Below the pieces are notes generated by a model. It searched no databases. It worked only from the letters and a program-made list of their open reading frames with translations, and was not told where the DNA came from. Below, piece after piece: positions 1-8,378 of a stretch of DNA of 14,700 nucleotides. Every line of letters begins with the position of its first letter. Within the stretch, counting starts at the first letter, position 1. The position numbers were made by a program, and so were the translations under genes. The DNA comes from Thermoplasmata archaeon (GTDB taxonomy: Archaea > Thermoplasmatota > Thermoplasmata > Thermoplasmatales > Thermoplasmataceae): contig JAJYPW010000008.1 of NCBI GenBank assembly GCA_021795055.1, forward strand, positions 1-14,700. The letters are read 5' to 3'.

Positions 1-962
1 CCGCCTGTCCACGAAAAAAGGAAACAGGCAGAACCCCCATGATGAAAAGACCCAATGAAATTATAACCGGGGTCATGCAAAGGGGCAGATGCGAGCCTGA
101 AAAATGTCATGTTCTCATAGTTGAAGTCGAATAATGTTCCATTGTAGCATGGAATGAATATGGAATTTATCCCCGGCATAACTATGCTGGAATTCCAGTC
201 AGCAACAGTCCGCAAGTACGCGGGGATGCTGGAATAAACAGGATGCCCGTCAACCTGCGCAGTGGAAAAAGGGAACGAATCCTCCTTCTGCAGGGAGATG
301 CTGTAAATAGTGAGATTCGAAATTTCGCCGCCAACGCTGAAGAACAGCTTCCCTGACAAAGCCTGCACTGAAAGCGGTGCCGGGAAGCTATCCTCGCTGA
401 CAGGGGACAAAATGCAGTACTCCATGGAATTTGGAAAATTCACCTGATCCAGGCTGATCACGTCTGATGAGAACGGCAGGTCTCCTTCCTGGTAGAGAAC
501 ACTGGAATTATGGATGATCTGCGTATGGAATCCATTGTAAGGCCCAAACCTGACATCGGTGCATAACGACGCAGATGCATTCCCGAATAGAAGGTTGTCC
601 TCGGTAAATGCCCCGTTCTGCTGATCGCTCCACGAGAAATTGACTGTTATGGAATAGCCTGCGGGAACGCTGACTGACATGTTGAGATACGAGTCCAGCG
701 TATAGGAATCGGTCCTTATATTGAGGCCATTAACGCCCCCATACGACTGAATGGAATAGGAAATGTTATTCGATCCGCTCATTCCGAAGCTGATCCAGGA
801 ACTATTCGCTGGGATGCTGCCAGCTGGAAGGCTTGAGAAATTATAGGTGAGGGCAGACTGCCCACCCCCGGGAGAAAACGCCTGTGTGGCTATGGCAGGG
901 GGAGCATGGAAAGGAATTATGGAGGCGAGCATGGCGACCAGCAGAAGGACCGGTAATTTCAC
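1..962 (-). CDS. Large exported surface protein, N-terminal part (3' end beyond window)
   Basis: The reading frame stays open for 320 codons on the minus strand and runs off the window at position 1, so this is the N-terminal part only. A GTG at 962-960 gives MKLPVLLLVAMLASIIPFHA, a clear signal peptide ending near PPAIATQ. An in-frame stop lies about 12 codons upstream with no other common start between. The mature part is rich in Ser, Asn, Tyr and Gly. It has around ten N-x-S/T sequons (for example NFS, NSS, NMS, NLT, NGT, NMT), as expected for a glycosylated archaeal envelope protein. Near the visible end, the stretch around GINSIFIPCYNGTLFDF resembles the start of beta-propeller blades, but this is only an impression. 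I do not recognise the family. It is divergent from gap, with 113 bp between the two starts. Confidence 0.75.
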   Translation of the reverse strand, partial: MKLPVLLLVAMLASIIPFHAPPAIATQAFSPGGGQSALTYNFSSLPAGSIPANSSWISFGMSGSNNISYSIQSYGGVNGLNIRTDSYTLDSYLNMSVSVPAGYSITVNFSWSDQQNGAFTEDNLLFGNASASLCTDVRFGPYNGFHTQIIHNSSVLYQEGDLPFSSDVISLDQVNFPNSMEYCILSPVSEDSFPAPLSVQALSGKLFFSVGGEISNLTIYSISLQKEDSFPFSTAQVDGHPVYSSIPAYLRTVADWNSSIVMPGINSIFIPCYNGTLFDFNYENMTFFRLASAPLHDPGYNFIGSFHHGGSACFLFSWTG

Positions 963-980
963 CCACCTGAAACAGAAGGT

Positions 981-990
981 ATTACAAATT
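981..990 (-). promoter_or_regulatory. Possible TATA element for the exported protein gene
   Basis: On the minus strand this reads AATTTGTAAT, centred about 24 nt upstream of the GTG at 962. An AGGTGG sits directly against the GTG, too close for a normal Shine-Dalgarno, so a leaderless transcript is plausible. The match is weak. Confidence 0.35.
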
Positions 991-1046
991 ACTTTTCAGG
1001 AGCCATTCCACGCATTCTGCAGGTAACTGGGATTAAAACAATGCCG

Positions 1047-1053
1047 ATTTATA
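1047..1053 (+). promoter_or_regulatory. TATA box of the gap-radA-ACT-xpd run
   Basis: The sequence ATTTATAG lies with its centre about 26 nt before the ATG at 1076. That is the usual archaeal TATA-to-start-site distance. It suggests a leaderless transcript beginning at or next to that ATG, and favours 1076 over the ATG at 1067. Confidence 0.6.
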
Positions 1054-1075
1054 GTCCGAAACACTTATGATATGT

Positions 1076-2092
1076 ATGATAAAAGCAGGAGTCAACGGAT
1101 TCGGAACAATTGGAAGAAGAGTCGCAACTGCCCTTTCGAAGCAGGACGACATTCAGGTTGTTGGAATCGTGAAGAACTCTCCCGATTACGTATCCAAGCT
1201 GGCACGTTTGAACTTCAATCTATACGTGCCAGATTCTTCCAGGATTCCTGACTTTGAGAAGGAAGGTATACCCGTGAAGGGCACACTCAATGATCTGATC
1301 GGAAAATCCGACATCATCATCGACTGCACCCCTGAAGGCACAGGGGAGAAGAATTCTGAAATTTACAGGAAGGCAGGTATCAAAGCTATATTCCAGGGAG
1401 GAGAGGAGAAGGAAGTCGCAGAGGTAAGCTTCAACTCATATGCCAATTTCGATAGCGCCGTGGGAAAGAACAGAGTCAGGGTCGTTTCATGCAACACCAC
1501 CGGGCTTGCACGAACACTCTCTCCACTGGCGAAGGCATTCGGGATAAAGAAGGTCGATGCAACGCTTCTGAGGAGGGCTACCGACCAGAACGACAGCAAG
1601 AAAGGTCCGATTAATGCTGTGGAACCAAGCCTGAAGATCCCCTCACACCATGCGCCGGACCTGAAAACGGTAATGGGGGATATCGACGTCGATACCATAG
1701 CCATAAAGGTTCCAACGACCCTTATGCATGTCCATGTTGTTCAGGTGATCCTCTCCAGGGAAGTTGACAGGAAGGATGTGCTCGCTGAATGGGAAAAGAA
1801 GAACAGGATCATGCTGATCAACGGGAAGGACGGGAGATCTTCGACAGCCCAGGTTATGGACATGGCAAGGGAACTTGGCAGGGATCGCTCGGATCTTTAC
1901 GAAATACCTATCTGGAAGGAGAGCGTTACGGTTTCAGGAAATAAGTTAAGGTACATCCAGGCAGTCCACCAGGAAAGCGATGTCATCCCTGAAAACGTCG
2001 ATGCGGTCAGGGCAGTGATGAAGACCCATTCCGGGAAGGACTCAATAGAAAAGACGGACAGAACCCTCGGAATCAGGGGAACGGTGATTTGA
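1076..2092 (+). CDS. gap: Glyceraldehyde-3-phosphate dehydrogenase, archaeal type
   Basis: This 338-residue protein interconverts glyceraldehyde 3-phosphate and 1,3-bisphosphoglycerate with NAD(P)+ in the cytosol. It belongs to the archaeal GAPDH family, whose members are close to 340 residues. The N-terminus [17 protein letters not shown] is the Rossmann dinucleotide-binding motif. The catalytic cysteine is in SCNTTGLAR, about residue 139. An ATG three codons upstream (1067) is possible, but the family N-terminus and the TATA spacing both favour 1076. Thermoplasmatales degrade glucose largely by non-phosphorylating Entner-Doudoroff routes, so this enzyme probably serves mainly gluconeogenesis there; that is inference from the assumed lineage. 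It is the first gene of a tightly packed run and is followed directly by radA. Confidence 0.95.
   Translation: MIKAGVNGFGTIGRRVATALSKQDDIQVVGIVKNSPDYVSKLARLNFNLYVPDSSRIPDFEKEGIPVKGTLNDLIGKSDIIIDCTPEGTGEKNSEIYRKAGIKAIFQGGEEKEVAEVSFNSYANFDSAVGKNRVRVVSCNTTGLARTLSPLAKAFGIKKVDATLLRRATDQNDSKKGPINAVEPSLKIPSHHAPDLKTVMGDIDVDTIAIKVPTTLMHVHVVQVILSREVDRKDVLAEWEKKNRIMLINGKDGRSSTAQVMDMARELGRDRSDLYEIPIWKESVTVSGNKLRYIQAVHQESDVIPENVDAVRAVMKTHSGKDSIEKTDRTLGIRGTVI
2083..2087 (+). promoter_or_regulatory. Ribosome binding site deciding the radA start
   Basis: GGTGA lies inside the last codons of gap. It is 7 nt upstream of the TTG at 2095 but only 1 nt upstream of the TTG at 2089. The spacing supports 2095 as the radA start and suggests translational coupling to gap termination at 2092. 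Confidence 0.5.
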
Positions 2093-2094
2093 AC

Positions 2095-3102
2095 TTGGCA
2101 GAAAGAAAGAAAGAGGAAAAGAAAGAGGAAAAGGAAGAGAAGGAACCAGTGAAGCAGCTATCAATAGAAGATATTCCCGGCGTGGGCGAAGCCACTGCTG
2201 AGAAGCTCAGGGAGGCTGGCTATGAGGACATGATGACGCTGGCAGTCGCGTCTCCCAAGGACCTAGCGGAAGTAAGCGGGATAGCGGAAGGCATAGCATC
2301 CAAAATTATAGTTGCCGCCAGAAAAATGGCTGACGTTGGCAATTTTGAGACTGGCGAGGAGATACTGGAAAGGCGAAGGGAAATAAGCAAGCTCACCACG
2401 GGGAGCAAGGCGCTCAACGATCTCCTCGGTGGAGGCATAGAAACCCAGTCAATATCGGAGTTTTACGGGGAATTTGGATCCGGAAAGACCCAGATCATGC
2501 ACCAGCTCGCTGTAAATGCCACCATGCCTGTTGATAAAGGCGGATTCGGATCTCACGTTCTCCTCATAGACACGGAGAACACCTTCAGGCCTGAGAGGAT
2601 AGTCCAGATGTCCAAGGCAAAGGGGGTTGATCCGGAAGAAGTGCTGAAATCCATACATGTGGCAAGGGCATACAACTCGCATCACCAGATCCTGCTGGGG
2701 GAGAAGGCGGCAGAAATGACAAAGGAATTTCCTGTACGCCTGCTGCTGGTGGATTCCCTTACAGCCCATTTCCGTTCCGAATACATGGGAAGGGGGTCGC
2801 TGGCCGAAAGGCAGCAGCTCCTTAACAGGCACATGCATGACCTCCTGAGGTTCGGGACTATTTACAACGCGGCAGTGGCAGTCACCAACCAGGTTTCTGC
2901 CAGACCAGACGTCTTCTTTGGGGATCCAACTTCACCAGTAGGGGGAAACATAGTCGGGCACACTGCCACTTTCAGGGTTTACCTTAGAAAGAGCAAGGCA
3001 GGAAAGAGAATAGCGAGACTGGTCGACTCACCTTACCTGCCGGAAGGAGAGGTCGTCATCCAGGTTGGAGAGGACGGCATAAGCGACGTGGCACCGGCCT
3101 GA
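2095..3102 (+). CDS. radA: DNA repair and recombination protein RadA
   Basis: RadA is the archaeal RecA/Rad51 homologue. It forms ATP-dependent filaments on single-stranded DNA and catalyses strand exchange. Numbered from the TTG at 2089, an N-terminal helix-hairpin-helix domain covers about residues 24-80 ([13 protein letters not shown], then [12 protein letters not shown]). The linker polymerisation motif is FETG (86-89), of the FxxG kind. The core has Walker A GEFGSGKT (127-134), Walker B LLLVD (218-222) and the DNA-binding loop region with TNQVSARPD and the GGNIVGH segment. Length (335-337) is normal and nothing is missing. I prefer the TTG at 2095 on ribosome-site spacing; 2089 would overlap the gap stop. 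The first 20 residues are almost entirely Lys and Glu, from a purine-rich repeat. The ACT regulator and xpd follow within a few nucleotides. Confidence 0.96.
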   Translation: MAERKKEEKKEEKEEKEPVKQLSIEDIPGVGEATAEKLREAGYEDMMTLAVASPKDLAEVSGIAEGIASKIIVAARKMADVGNFETGEEILERRREISKLTTGSKALNDLLGGGIETQSISEFYGEFGSGKTQIMHQLAVNATMPVDKGGFGSHVLLIDTENTFRPERIVQMSKAKGVDPEEVLKSIHVARAYNSHHQILLGEKAAEMTKEFPVRLLLVDSLTAHFRSEYMGRGSLAERQQLLNRHMHDLLRFGTIYNAAVAVTNQVSARPDVFFGDPTSPVGGNIVGHTATFRVYLRKSKAGKRIARLVDSPYLPEGEVVIQVGEDGISDVAPA

Positions 3103-3109
3103 AATACCC

Positions 3110-3628
3110 ATGGAGTTCTGGAAGTACCTGGAAAAGAAATTTCAAAGAAGCCCTTCGCAGTTACAGGCCATCAAGGCCCTGATATCCAGCGGCATATCGG
3201 TAAGAAAGGAACAGGGTTCGGCAAGATTCTACTCCGGAAACATAGAGATAAAGTCAAATGCCGTGGCCAGGGGACTGAAAACCGACAGGCGCGTAATACT
3301 GGAACTTTCCAGGAGGATTACCGAGGACAGCGTACTTTCACCAATGTTCTCCAGGCTGATGCCGCTTCCCAACCTTGGAGTGGCTAGCCGCGACATGGGT
3401 TTCGGGGCTATAGAAATCATTCCAGTTTCAGCCTATACCCCTGGAATTGTAGCCGGCGTTCTTGGAATCATTGCAAGGGAGGGAATAAACGTAAGGCAGG
3501 TGATTGTTGACGATCCCGAAATATCCAGCGATCCGAGGGCCGTCATTGTCACCGATCGACCCATTGACTCATCCCTGATACCGGAGATCAGGATGGTTAA
3601 CGGCGTGAGGGCCGTGGTTATACTTTAG
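3110..3628 (+). CDS. Predicted ACT-domain regulator of amino-acid metabolism (COG2150-like)
   Basis: This 172-residue protein matches the plan of a small archaeal family annotated as predicted regulators of amino-acid metabolism. An N-terminal helix-turn-helix-like region covers about residues 15-70 (SQLQAIKALISSGISVRKEQ, then NAVARGLKTDRRVILELSRR). A C-terminal ACT domain covers about 100-172. The ACT signature is IEIIPVSAYTPGIVAGVLGI followed by AREGINVRQVIVDD, the usual strand-helix-strand layout that binds small ligands, often amino acids. DNA targets and ligand cannot be told from sequence. It starts 7 nt after the radA stop and ends 3 nt before the xpd ATG, so it is almost certainly cotranscribed with two DNA-repair genes. 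The family call is from memory of the pattern, not from a search. Confidence 0.75.
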   Translation: MEFWKYLEKKFQRSPSQLQAIKALISSGISVRKEQGSARFYSGNIEIKSNAVARGLKTDRRVILELSRRITEDSVLSPMFSRLMPLPNLGVASRDMGFGAIEIIPVSAYTPGIVAGVLGIIAREGINVRQVIVDDPEISSDPRAVIVTDRPIDSSLIPEIRMVNGVRAVVIL

Positions 3629-3631
3629 AAC

Positions 3632-5548
3632 ATGGCTGCCGATGGCTCGGGCATCACCGGGGAAATCAATTTTCCGCTGAGGGATTACCAGAAAAAGGCG
3701 ATAAGCTTCATAACCGGAACGCTGGAAAGGAAGAACGCCGCTCTGCTTGAAGCGCCGACAGGTTCCGGAAAGACCCTTATTGCGCTTATCAGTGCGATCG
3801 GTTATGCAAGGGTCCACAAGGCAAAAATCCTCTACCTTACACGAACCAATACGCAGCAGGAGAATGTCTTCCGGGATCTCAAGAAGCTTTCGGGTGTATT
3901 GCGCATTAAGGCGGCGCCAATCCAGGGCCGGCAAAATATGTGCCTGCTTTACCGCGAGATTTCAGGAGAAAAGGACTTTTCCCCGGAATCGCTTTCAAAG
4001 TTCTGCACGCACAGAAAACTCCTCGTAAAGGAGGGTAAAACTGAAGCCTGCAGGTTTTACAACGAGAGGATGAGATCGAAGGAAACGCAATCCAGGGTCC
4101 TCGACGAATACCTGTCAGCAGAGGAGATAGTGAACTTTGGGATAGCGAAAGAGATCTGCCCTTATGAAGCCATCAAGGCTTCTCTAAAGAATGCGGAACT
4201 GGTTGTCGCTCCTTACGCTTTTTTCCTTAATTACGGGATTGCCGAAAGATTCCTCAGCCAGTGGGGGATAGATCGTTCCCAGCTATTGGTGGTCATGGAC
4301 GAGGCGCATAACCTCCCTGATCTGGCAAGAAATGTCGCATCATTCTCCATTACCGAGAAATCAGTTGACATGGCAGAATCAGAGCTGAAGAGGTTTGGTG
4401 ATCCTGAGCTTGACAGGGGGGTTCGCGGATCGGATCTGACCGAGTACGTGAGGGACTCACTGCTGGTCATGGGCAGGGATTACCTCAAGGATCAGGATGA
4501 GGCCAGGATATCCTCCACGGAATTCATGGAGAACCTCATGCTTGCGTCGAGGTTATCATCCAATGAGATACATTACATGATATCGAGGCTTGATATCATA
4601 GGCGAGAACATTGCCTCGTCGATGGAAAAGGATGGAAAAATCCCAAGATCCGCGGTGCAGGCCCTTACGACAAGGCTCCTTGCCATGGAGGAACTGGACG
4701 AGGACATCTTCATCAGCGTGATCTCCAGGGACAGGGGCACTTCAATGTCCATCATGTGCCTGGATCCAGTCGCAGTTCTCAAACCTTTGAGAGAATCAAA
4801 ATCCATCCACATTTCCGGCACTCTGAGACCCATGGATGCCTACAAGCGCATCACGGGCTTCGACAATGCGGGTGAGATGGTCATAAGCGACGTATTCCCG
4901 CCGGAAAACCATCTGTTGCTTTACAGCAATGATTTCTCCACCAGATTCGAGACCTTTGACGAAGCGGAGGCTGAAAGGATGAGGGATATGATAGAGAAGA
5001 TAATATTGCAGGTGAACAGGAAATGCATCATCTTCTTCCCATCGCATTCGGTTATGGAGAAGGTCACTTCGAGCGGGTTTGCATTTCCTTACCTGATGGA
5101 ATCGAAAGAAATGAAACAGGAGGAAATATCGGAACTCATCGCGGATTTCCGGAAAGACCCTGAGCCGCTTATGGCGGTTTCCGGCGGGAGGATATCAGAG
5201 GGGCTTGACTTCCCCGGAAACCAGCTTGAAATGGTTATAGTCGCAGGAATCCCATTTCCGAAGCCCGATGTGAAGCAGAGAGCCCTGAACCAGCTGTACG
5301 ACAGGCTGTACGGCATGGGGTGGGAAATGGCTGTCACATTCCCAGCCGCAGTGAGGACCAGGCAGGAAATAGGCCGTCTCATCAGGAGCGAGAAGGATCA
5401 GGGGGTATCGATAGTACTAGACAGCAGAATCACGGGATTCAGGCGTTATTTCCCAGGTATGAGGCTATCGGAGGACCCAGGGGCCGATGCGCTGGAATTC
5501 TTCGAGTCGCGTGGGTTGAATAACGCAGGGGATGCAGGCATATATTAA
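3632..5548 (+). CDS. xpd: XPD/Rad3-family Fe-S DNA helicase
   Basis: This is a 638-residue superfamily 2 helicase that unwinds DNA 5' to 3'. Eukaryotic XPD acts in TFIIH and nucleotide excision repair. The Thermoplasma acidophilum enzyme is a structural model of about the same size. Walker A is APTGSGKT (41-48) and the DEAH box is at 223-226. Four cysteines at 104, 125, 140 and 176 lie between them at spacings that fit the 4Fe-4S cluster domain. The Arch domain should follow, then helicase domain 2 beginning near HISGTLRP (about 392) with motif VI QEIGRLIR (about 578-585). All key residues are present. The ATG at 3632 is 3 nt after the preceding stop. The stop codon lies within AT-rich sequence that serves as the promoter region of clc. 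How archaeal XPD takes part in repair is still unsettled. Confidence 0.95.
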   Translation: MAADGSGITGEINFPLRDYQKKAISFITGTLERKNAALLEAPTGSGKTLIALISAIGYARVHKAKILYLTRTNTQQENVFRDLKKLSGVLRIKAAPIQGRQNMCLLYREISGEKDFSPESLSKFCTHRKLLVKEGKTEACRFYNERMRSKETQSRVLDEYLSAEEIVNFGIAKEICPYEAIKASLKNAELVVAPYAFFLNYGIAERFLSQWGIDRSQLLVVMDEAHNLPDLARNVASFSITEKSVDMAESELKRFGDPELDRGVRGSDLTEYVRDSLLVMGRDYLKDQDEARISSTEFMENLMLASRLSSNEIHYMISRLDIIGENIASSMEKDGKIPRSAVQALTTRLLAMEELDEDIFISVISRDRGTSMSIMCLDPVAVLKPLRESKSIHISGTLRPMDAYKRITGFDNAGEMVISDVFPPENHLLLYSNDFSTRFETFDEAEAERMRDMIEKIILQVNRKCIIFFPSHSVMEKVTSSGFAFPYLMESKEMKQEEISELIADFRKDPEPLMAVSGGRISEGLDFPGNQLEMVIVAGIPFPKPDVKQRALNQLYDRLYGMGWEMAVTFPAAVRTRQEIGRLIRSEKDQGVSIVLDSRITGFRRYFPGMRLSEDPGADALEFFESRGLNNAGDAGIY

Positions 5549-5554
5549 ATTTAA
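5545..5554 (+). promoter_or_regulatory. Probable TATA element for clc
   Basis: The self-complementary TTAAATTTAA is centred about 25 nt before the ATG at 5575 and overlaps the xpd stop codon at 5546-5548. A second AT-rich stretch (ATTATATA, 5557-5564) is probably too close to the ATG. The spacing suggests a leaderless clc transcript. Confidence 0.5.
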
Positions 5555-5574
5555 TGATTATATACGCTCCATAG

Positions 5575-7398
5575 ATGAACGGGTTTCTTCCTGATCTCGC
5601 CAGATCTATCCGGAAACAAATCTTAACCGGCGAGATCAAGAAATGGCTCTTCCTGGGTGTGTTCATAGGTATCATTGCCGGGGTTGGCGCCCTTGTCATT
5701 TATTACTCGATAGAGCTCTTCACTTACCTTCTTGCGCAGAACGTCGGAATGGAGGGGATTCCATACCTTGGAAACCCTGGTTTCTCCAGCACGACACTTC
5801 TCCCTCAGACTTCGTTTTTTATTTCGCCTTCAAAGCTGCTAATCCCGGTCTCAACCACCATTGGCGGGCTGGCGTCCGGATACCTGGTTTACAGATTCGC
5901 GCCCGAAACAGAAGGGCATGGTACGGACGCTGCAATCGATGCATTCCATAACAAGGCTGGCCGGGTCAGGAGGAGGGTCCCGATAATAAAGACGGTCGCC
6001 TCCGCTATCACAATAGGTTCGGGGGGCAGCGCAGGCAGGGAAGGGCCCACTGCACAGATTGCCGCGGGTTTCGGTTCATACATAGCCGACGTTTTTCACC
6101 TGAGCGACAAGGATAGAAGGACTGCCGTTGCTGCAGGGATCGGCGCAGGCATCGGGAGCATCTTCCTGGCACCGCTGGGTGGAGCTCTACTGAGCACAGA
6201 GATACTCTACCGGAGGGACTTTGAGGTGGAGGCATTCATTCCATCAATCATAGCATCCGTTGTCGGATACTCAATCTTCGGCTACATTTTCGGATACAGG
6301 CCCCTGTTCTATATACCGGGCACCTATCCGCTGGGATTCGGGCAACCATCATCCCTGATTGTTTACATCCTGGTGGGGTTGCTGGCCGGCATCGCGGGCA
6401 TACTTTTTGTGAAAACATTTTACGGGATGGCGAAGTTCTTCAAAGGGAGGGTAAGGGGGCCGAGGATGCTCAAGCCCGCAATCGGGGGGCTCGTCGTCGG
6501 GCTGATGGCAATGTATTTCCCTGAAGTTCTGGGCCTGGGATATGTCTGGACCCAGGAAATATTCCTCGATCCATATTATTTTCCTCTCTGGTTGCTGATA
6601 GCACTTATTTTCCTGAAAATGATTGCAACCTCCCTGACAGTGGGCTCCGGAGGTTCTGGAGGGGTTTTTGCCCCGGGAATGGTCATTGGCGGGTTTGTCG
6701 GCGCCTCTATTGGGGTCGTGATACAACCATTTTTCCCATTCCTGAGCGTCCTTGAAATAACAATTGTAGGTATGATAGCTTTCTTCGGAGGAATTTCCAA
6801 GGCCCCTCTCTCTGTAATCATAATGGGCACGGAAATGACGCAGAGCTACACACTTTTCCTTCCTCTAATGGTGGCCACGATCATTTCGTACTTCGTTACC
6901 GGGGACAATGGCATCTACAGGAGTCAGGTGTTATCGAGAGCATATTCACCTGCACACAAGTACGAATACGAGAAACCTATACTTGACGATCTGCTGGTAA
7001 GGGATGCTATGAAGAAGGATTACCTCTGGGTTGAACCAACCGCAAGGCTGAGCGACGTCATGCTCAGGATCAGGGAAAGCAAAACCAAGAATGCGGTGGT
7101 CAAGAGCGGTAATCTTCTCAGGGGGATGGTATCCATGGACAGCCTCATGGCAGCGGATCCAGGCAAGGAGTCTGTGGCGGATGTGTTGGACCCGCACCCG
7201 CTGACGATAGGGGAAGACGAAAGCGTCCACCAGGCGCTGGAGAAACTGGTCAAGAGCGATCAGGGAAAACTGGTGGTGGTAAAGGCTGGGGATCCGCAAT
7301 TTGTCGTGGGGACCATCGGGCTGGCAGAGATCGCAGACGCCTATAACATGGAGATACGGCGGATAAGGGAACAGCAGTTGATGCAGGGTGGTACCTAG
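5575..7398 (+). CDS. clc: CLC-family chloride channel/transporter with C-terminal CBS pair
   Basis: This is a 607-residue membrane protein of the CLC family. The membrane part covers about residues 24-445. It shows the anion-path signatures GHGTDA (114-119), GSGGSAGREGP (148-158) with gating glutamate E156, and GSGGSGGVFAP (357-367). Y448 is in the position of the central tyrosine. Two CBS domains follow (about 474-530 and 532-595) and probably sense nucleotides. The external gating glutamate is kept, but aligning APLGGALLSTEIL to the E. coli protein places isoleucine (210) where the internal proton glutamate E203 sits; E209 matches the preceding glutamate. Whether it is a channel, an exchanger or a transporter of another anion is therefore open. 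It has its own promoter just inside the end of xpd and overlaps the acetyltransferase gene by 11 nt. Confidence 0.93.
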   Translation: MNGFLPDLARSIRKQILTGEIKKWLFLGVFIGIIAGVGALVIYYSIELFTYLLAQNVGMEGIPYLGNPGFSSTTLLPQTSFFISPSKLLIPVSTTIGGLASGYLVYRFAPETEGHGTDAAIDAFHNKAGRVRRRVPIIKTVASAITIGSGGSAGREGPTAQIAAGFGSYIADVFHLSDKDRRTAVAAGIGAGIGSIFLAPLGGALLSTEILYRRDFEVEAFIPSIIASVVGYSIFGYIFGYRPLFYIPGTYPLGFGQPSSLIVYILVGLLAGIAGILFVKTFYGMAKFFKGRVRGPRMLKPAIGGLVVGLMAMYFPEVLGLGYVWTQEIFLDPYYFPLWLLIALIFLKMIATSLTVGSGGSGGVFAPGMVIGGFVGASIGVVIQPFFPFLSVLEITIVGMIAFFGGISKAPLSVIIMGTEMTQSYTLFLPLMVATIISYFVTGDNGIYRSQVLSRAYSPAHKYEYEKPILDDLLVRDAMKKDYLWVEPTARLSDVMLRIRESKTKNAVVKSGNLLRGMVSMDSLMAADPGKESVADVLDPHPLTIGEDESVHQALEKLVKSDQGKLVVVKAGDPQFVVGTIGLAEIADAYNMEIRRIREQQLMQGGT

Positions 7399-7852
7399 GC
7401 ATAACGGGGGTTTGGACTGGAGTTTCGTTCAGTTTGACGAGAAATATACGGATCGGGTTACCGACCTTGCCAACAGGTCAATGTCAGAAACCTACAATGA
7501 GAAGGTGATTCTCGACATTTACCGGTCGTGGCGTGAGGGGTTCATCCTGCTTATGGCCGGCGACGAAATTGCAGGTTTCATCTGCGGGTCAAGGTACAGC
7601 ATCACTGAGGCAAGAATTCTTCTGCTTGCCGTAGAAAACGCCCACAGGAGAAGCGGACTGGGATCAATGCTGCTGGAGCGTTTTCTCGAAATTTGCCGCA
7701 GATCAGGATACCTCAGCGTCAGGCTTGAGGTGCGCACGGATAACGATGGAGCGATTTCCTTTTATCGCAGGCACGGGTTTTCCATAACTTCCACAATGCT
7801 GTACTATTACAGCGACCTTTCAGACGCATTCCAGATGTGGCGGATGATCTAG
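7388..7852 (+). CDS. GNAT-family N-acetyltransferase (RimI-like)
   Basis: The protein has up to 154 residues with the GNAT fold. The acetyl-CoA pyrophosphate-binding motif is RRSGLG (87-92), of the R-x-x-G-x-G form. It is followed by NDGAISFYRRHGF (119-131), the motif B segment with the family Tyr near the C-terminal end. The arrangement resembles RimI-type protein N-terminal acetyltransferases, but the substrate cannot be read from sequence. The GTG at 7388 overlaps the end of clc by 11 nt. A TTG at 7412 (LDWSFVQF) is an alternative start that would remove the first eight residues. No promoter is evident, so cotranscription with clc is likely. Confidence 0.85.
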   Translation: MVPRHNGGLDWSFVQFDEKYTDRVTDLANRSMSETYNEKVILDIYRSWREGFILLMAGDEIAGFICGSRYSITEARILLLAVENAHRRSGLGSMLLERFLEICRRSGYLSVRLEVRTDNDGAISFYRRHGFSITSTMLYYYSDLSDAFQMWRMI

Positions 7853-8012
7853 CCGATGGATTCGCACATTTGAGAGGGACAGCGCATCCCGGCAAAGAAG
7901 CTGAAGGATCTACCAGAACCTGCGAAGAATACGATGAAAGCGTGATCCTGTACCCCTGCACATTGCCATGAGCGCGTAACAGTTAAATCGAGACTGCGAT
8001 GCATGTGCTGAA
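7853..8012. other. Intergenic region, 160 bp
   Basis: This gap lies between the acetyltransferase and the small NifX-like gene. Apart from the TATA element at its right end I see no coding capacity, tRNA-like fold or convincing C/D-box RNA. Confidence 0.5.
7982..7989 (+). promoter_or_regulatory. TATA element for the NifX-like gene
   Basis: GTTAAATC is centred about 27 nt before the ATG at 8013, and no Shine-Dalgarno precedes that ATG. This is another leaderless arrangement. Confidence 0.55.
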
Positions 8013-8378
8013 ATGGGAAACATGATCTGCACCTCGGTTAACGGCGACGAGAAGCTTGACTCATTTGCCTCAGCAAAGTACCTGATCATATATGACGAGG
8101 ACAAGAAGGAGCTTGCCGTGCAGATCCGCAACCCGGCAGTAGTGAAGAAAAAGGGAAAGAAGGGCTTTGTCAGGGAATGTATAGGGCTCAAGGCAAACGT
8201 TGTCATTGCCCCGCATGGCTCCCTCACATTCGGCTGCAGGAGCATGCTGAAAAAAGCCAGGATAAAGATTCTGGTTTCCGATCGCGGCAAGCATTTTCTG
8301 GAAGCAGAGACCCGCAAGCCCACTTTTTTCGAGGTCCTTTATTCAACCTTCAAGAGGGAACCAGTGAAGAAGAAGTGA
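8013..8378 (+). CDS. Small protein resembling the dinitrogenase Fe-Mo cofactor (NifX/NifB C-terminal) fold
   Basis: The 121-residue soluble protein begins MGNMICTSVNGDEKLDSFAS. It continues with AKYLIIYDEDKKELAVQIRN and LKANVVIAPHGSLTFGC, then a helix and IKILVSD. This order resembles the RNase-H-like fold of the NifX/NifB C-terminal family (N-terminal ICxxVxGDxxLDS, a central strand pair, then a VVIAPHG-like turn). No other nitrogenase-related gene is present in the window, so a nitrogen-fixation role is unlikely. Archaeal stand-alone members of this fold are mostly uncharacterised. A Met at residue 4 is an alternative start. The C-terminus is a basic tail (KREPVKKK). The stop codon abuts the stop of the opposing DRG gene. 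Confidence 0.6.
   Translation: MGNMICTSVNGDEKLDSFASAKYLIIYDEDKKELAVQIRNPAVVKKKGKKGFVRECIGLKANVVIAPHGSLTFGCRSMLKKARIKILVSDRGKHFLEAETRKPTFFEVLYSTFKREPVKKK

Noticed and set aside
2449..2838. Minus-strand frame of 129 codons inside radA
   Set aside because: It covers the RadA ATPase core, which is clearly the coding strand.
7853..8012. Possible C/D-box small RNA (CGATGA near 7932, CTGA near 7901)
   Set aside because: The boxes are in the wrong order and spacing, and no C'/D' pair is visible.
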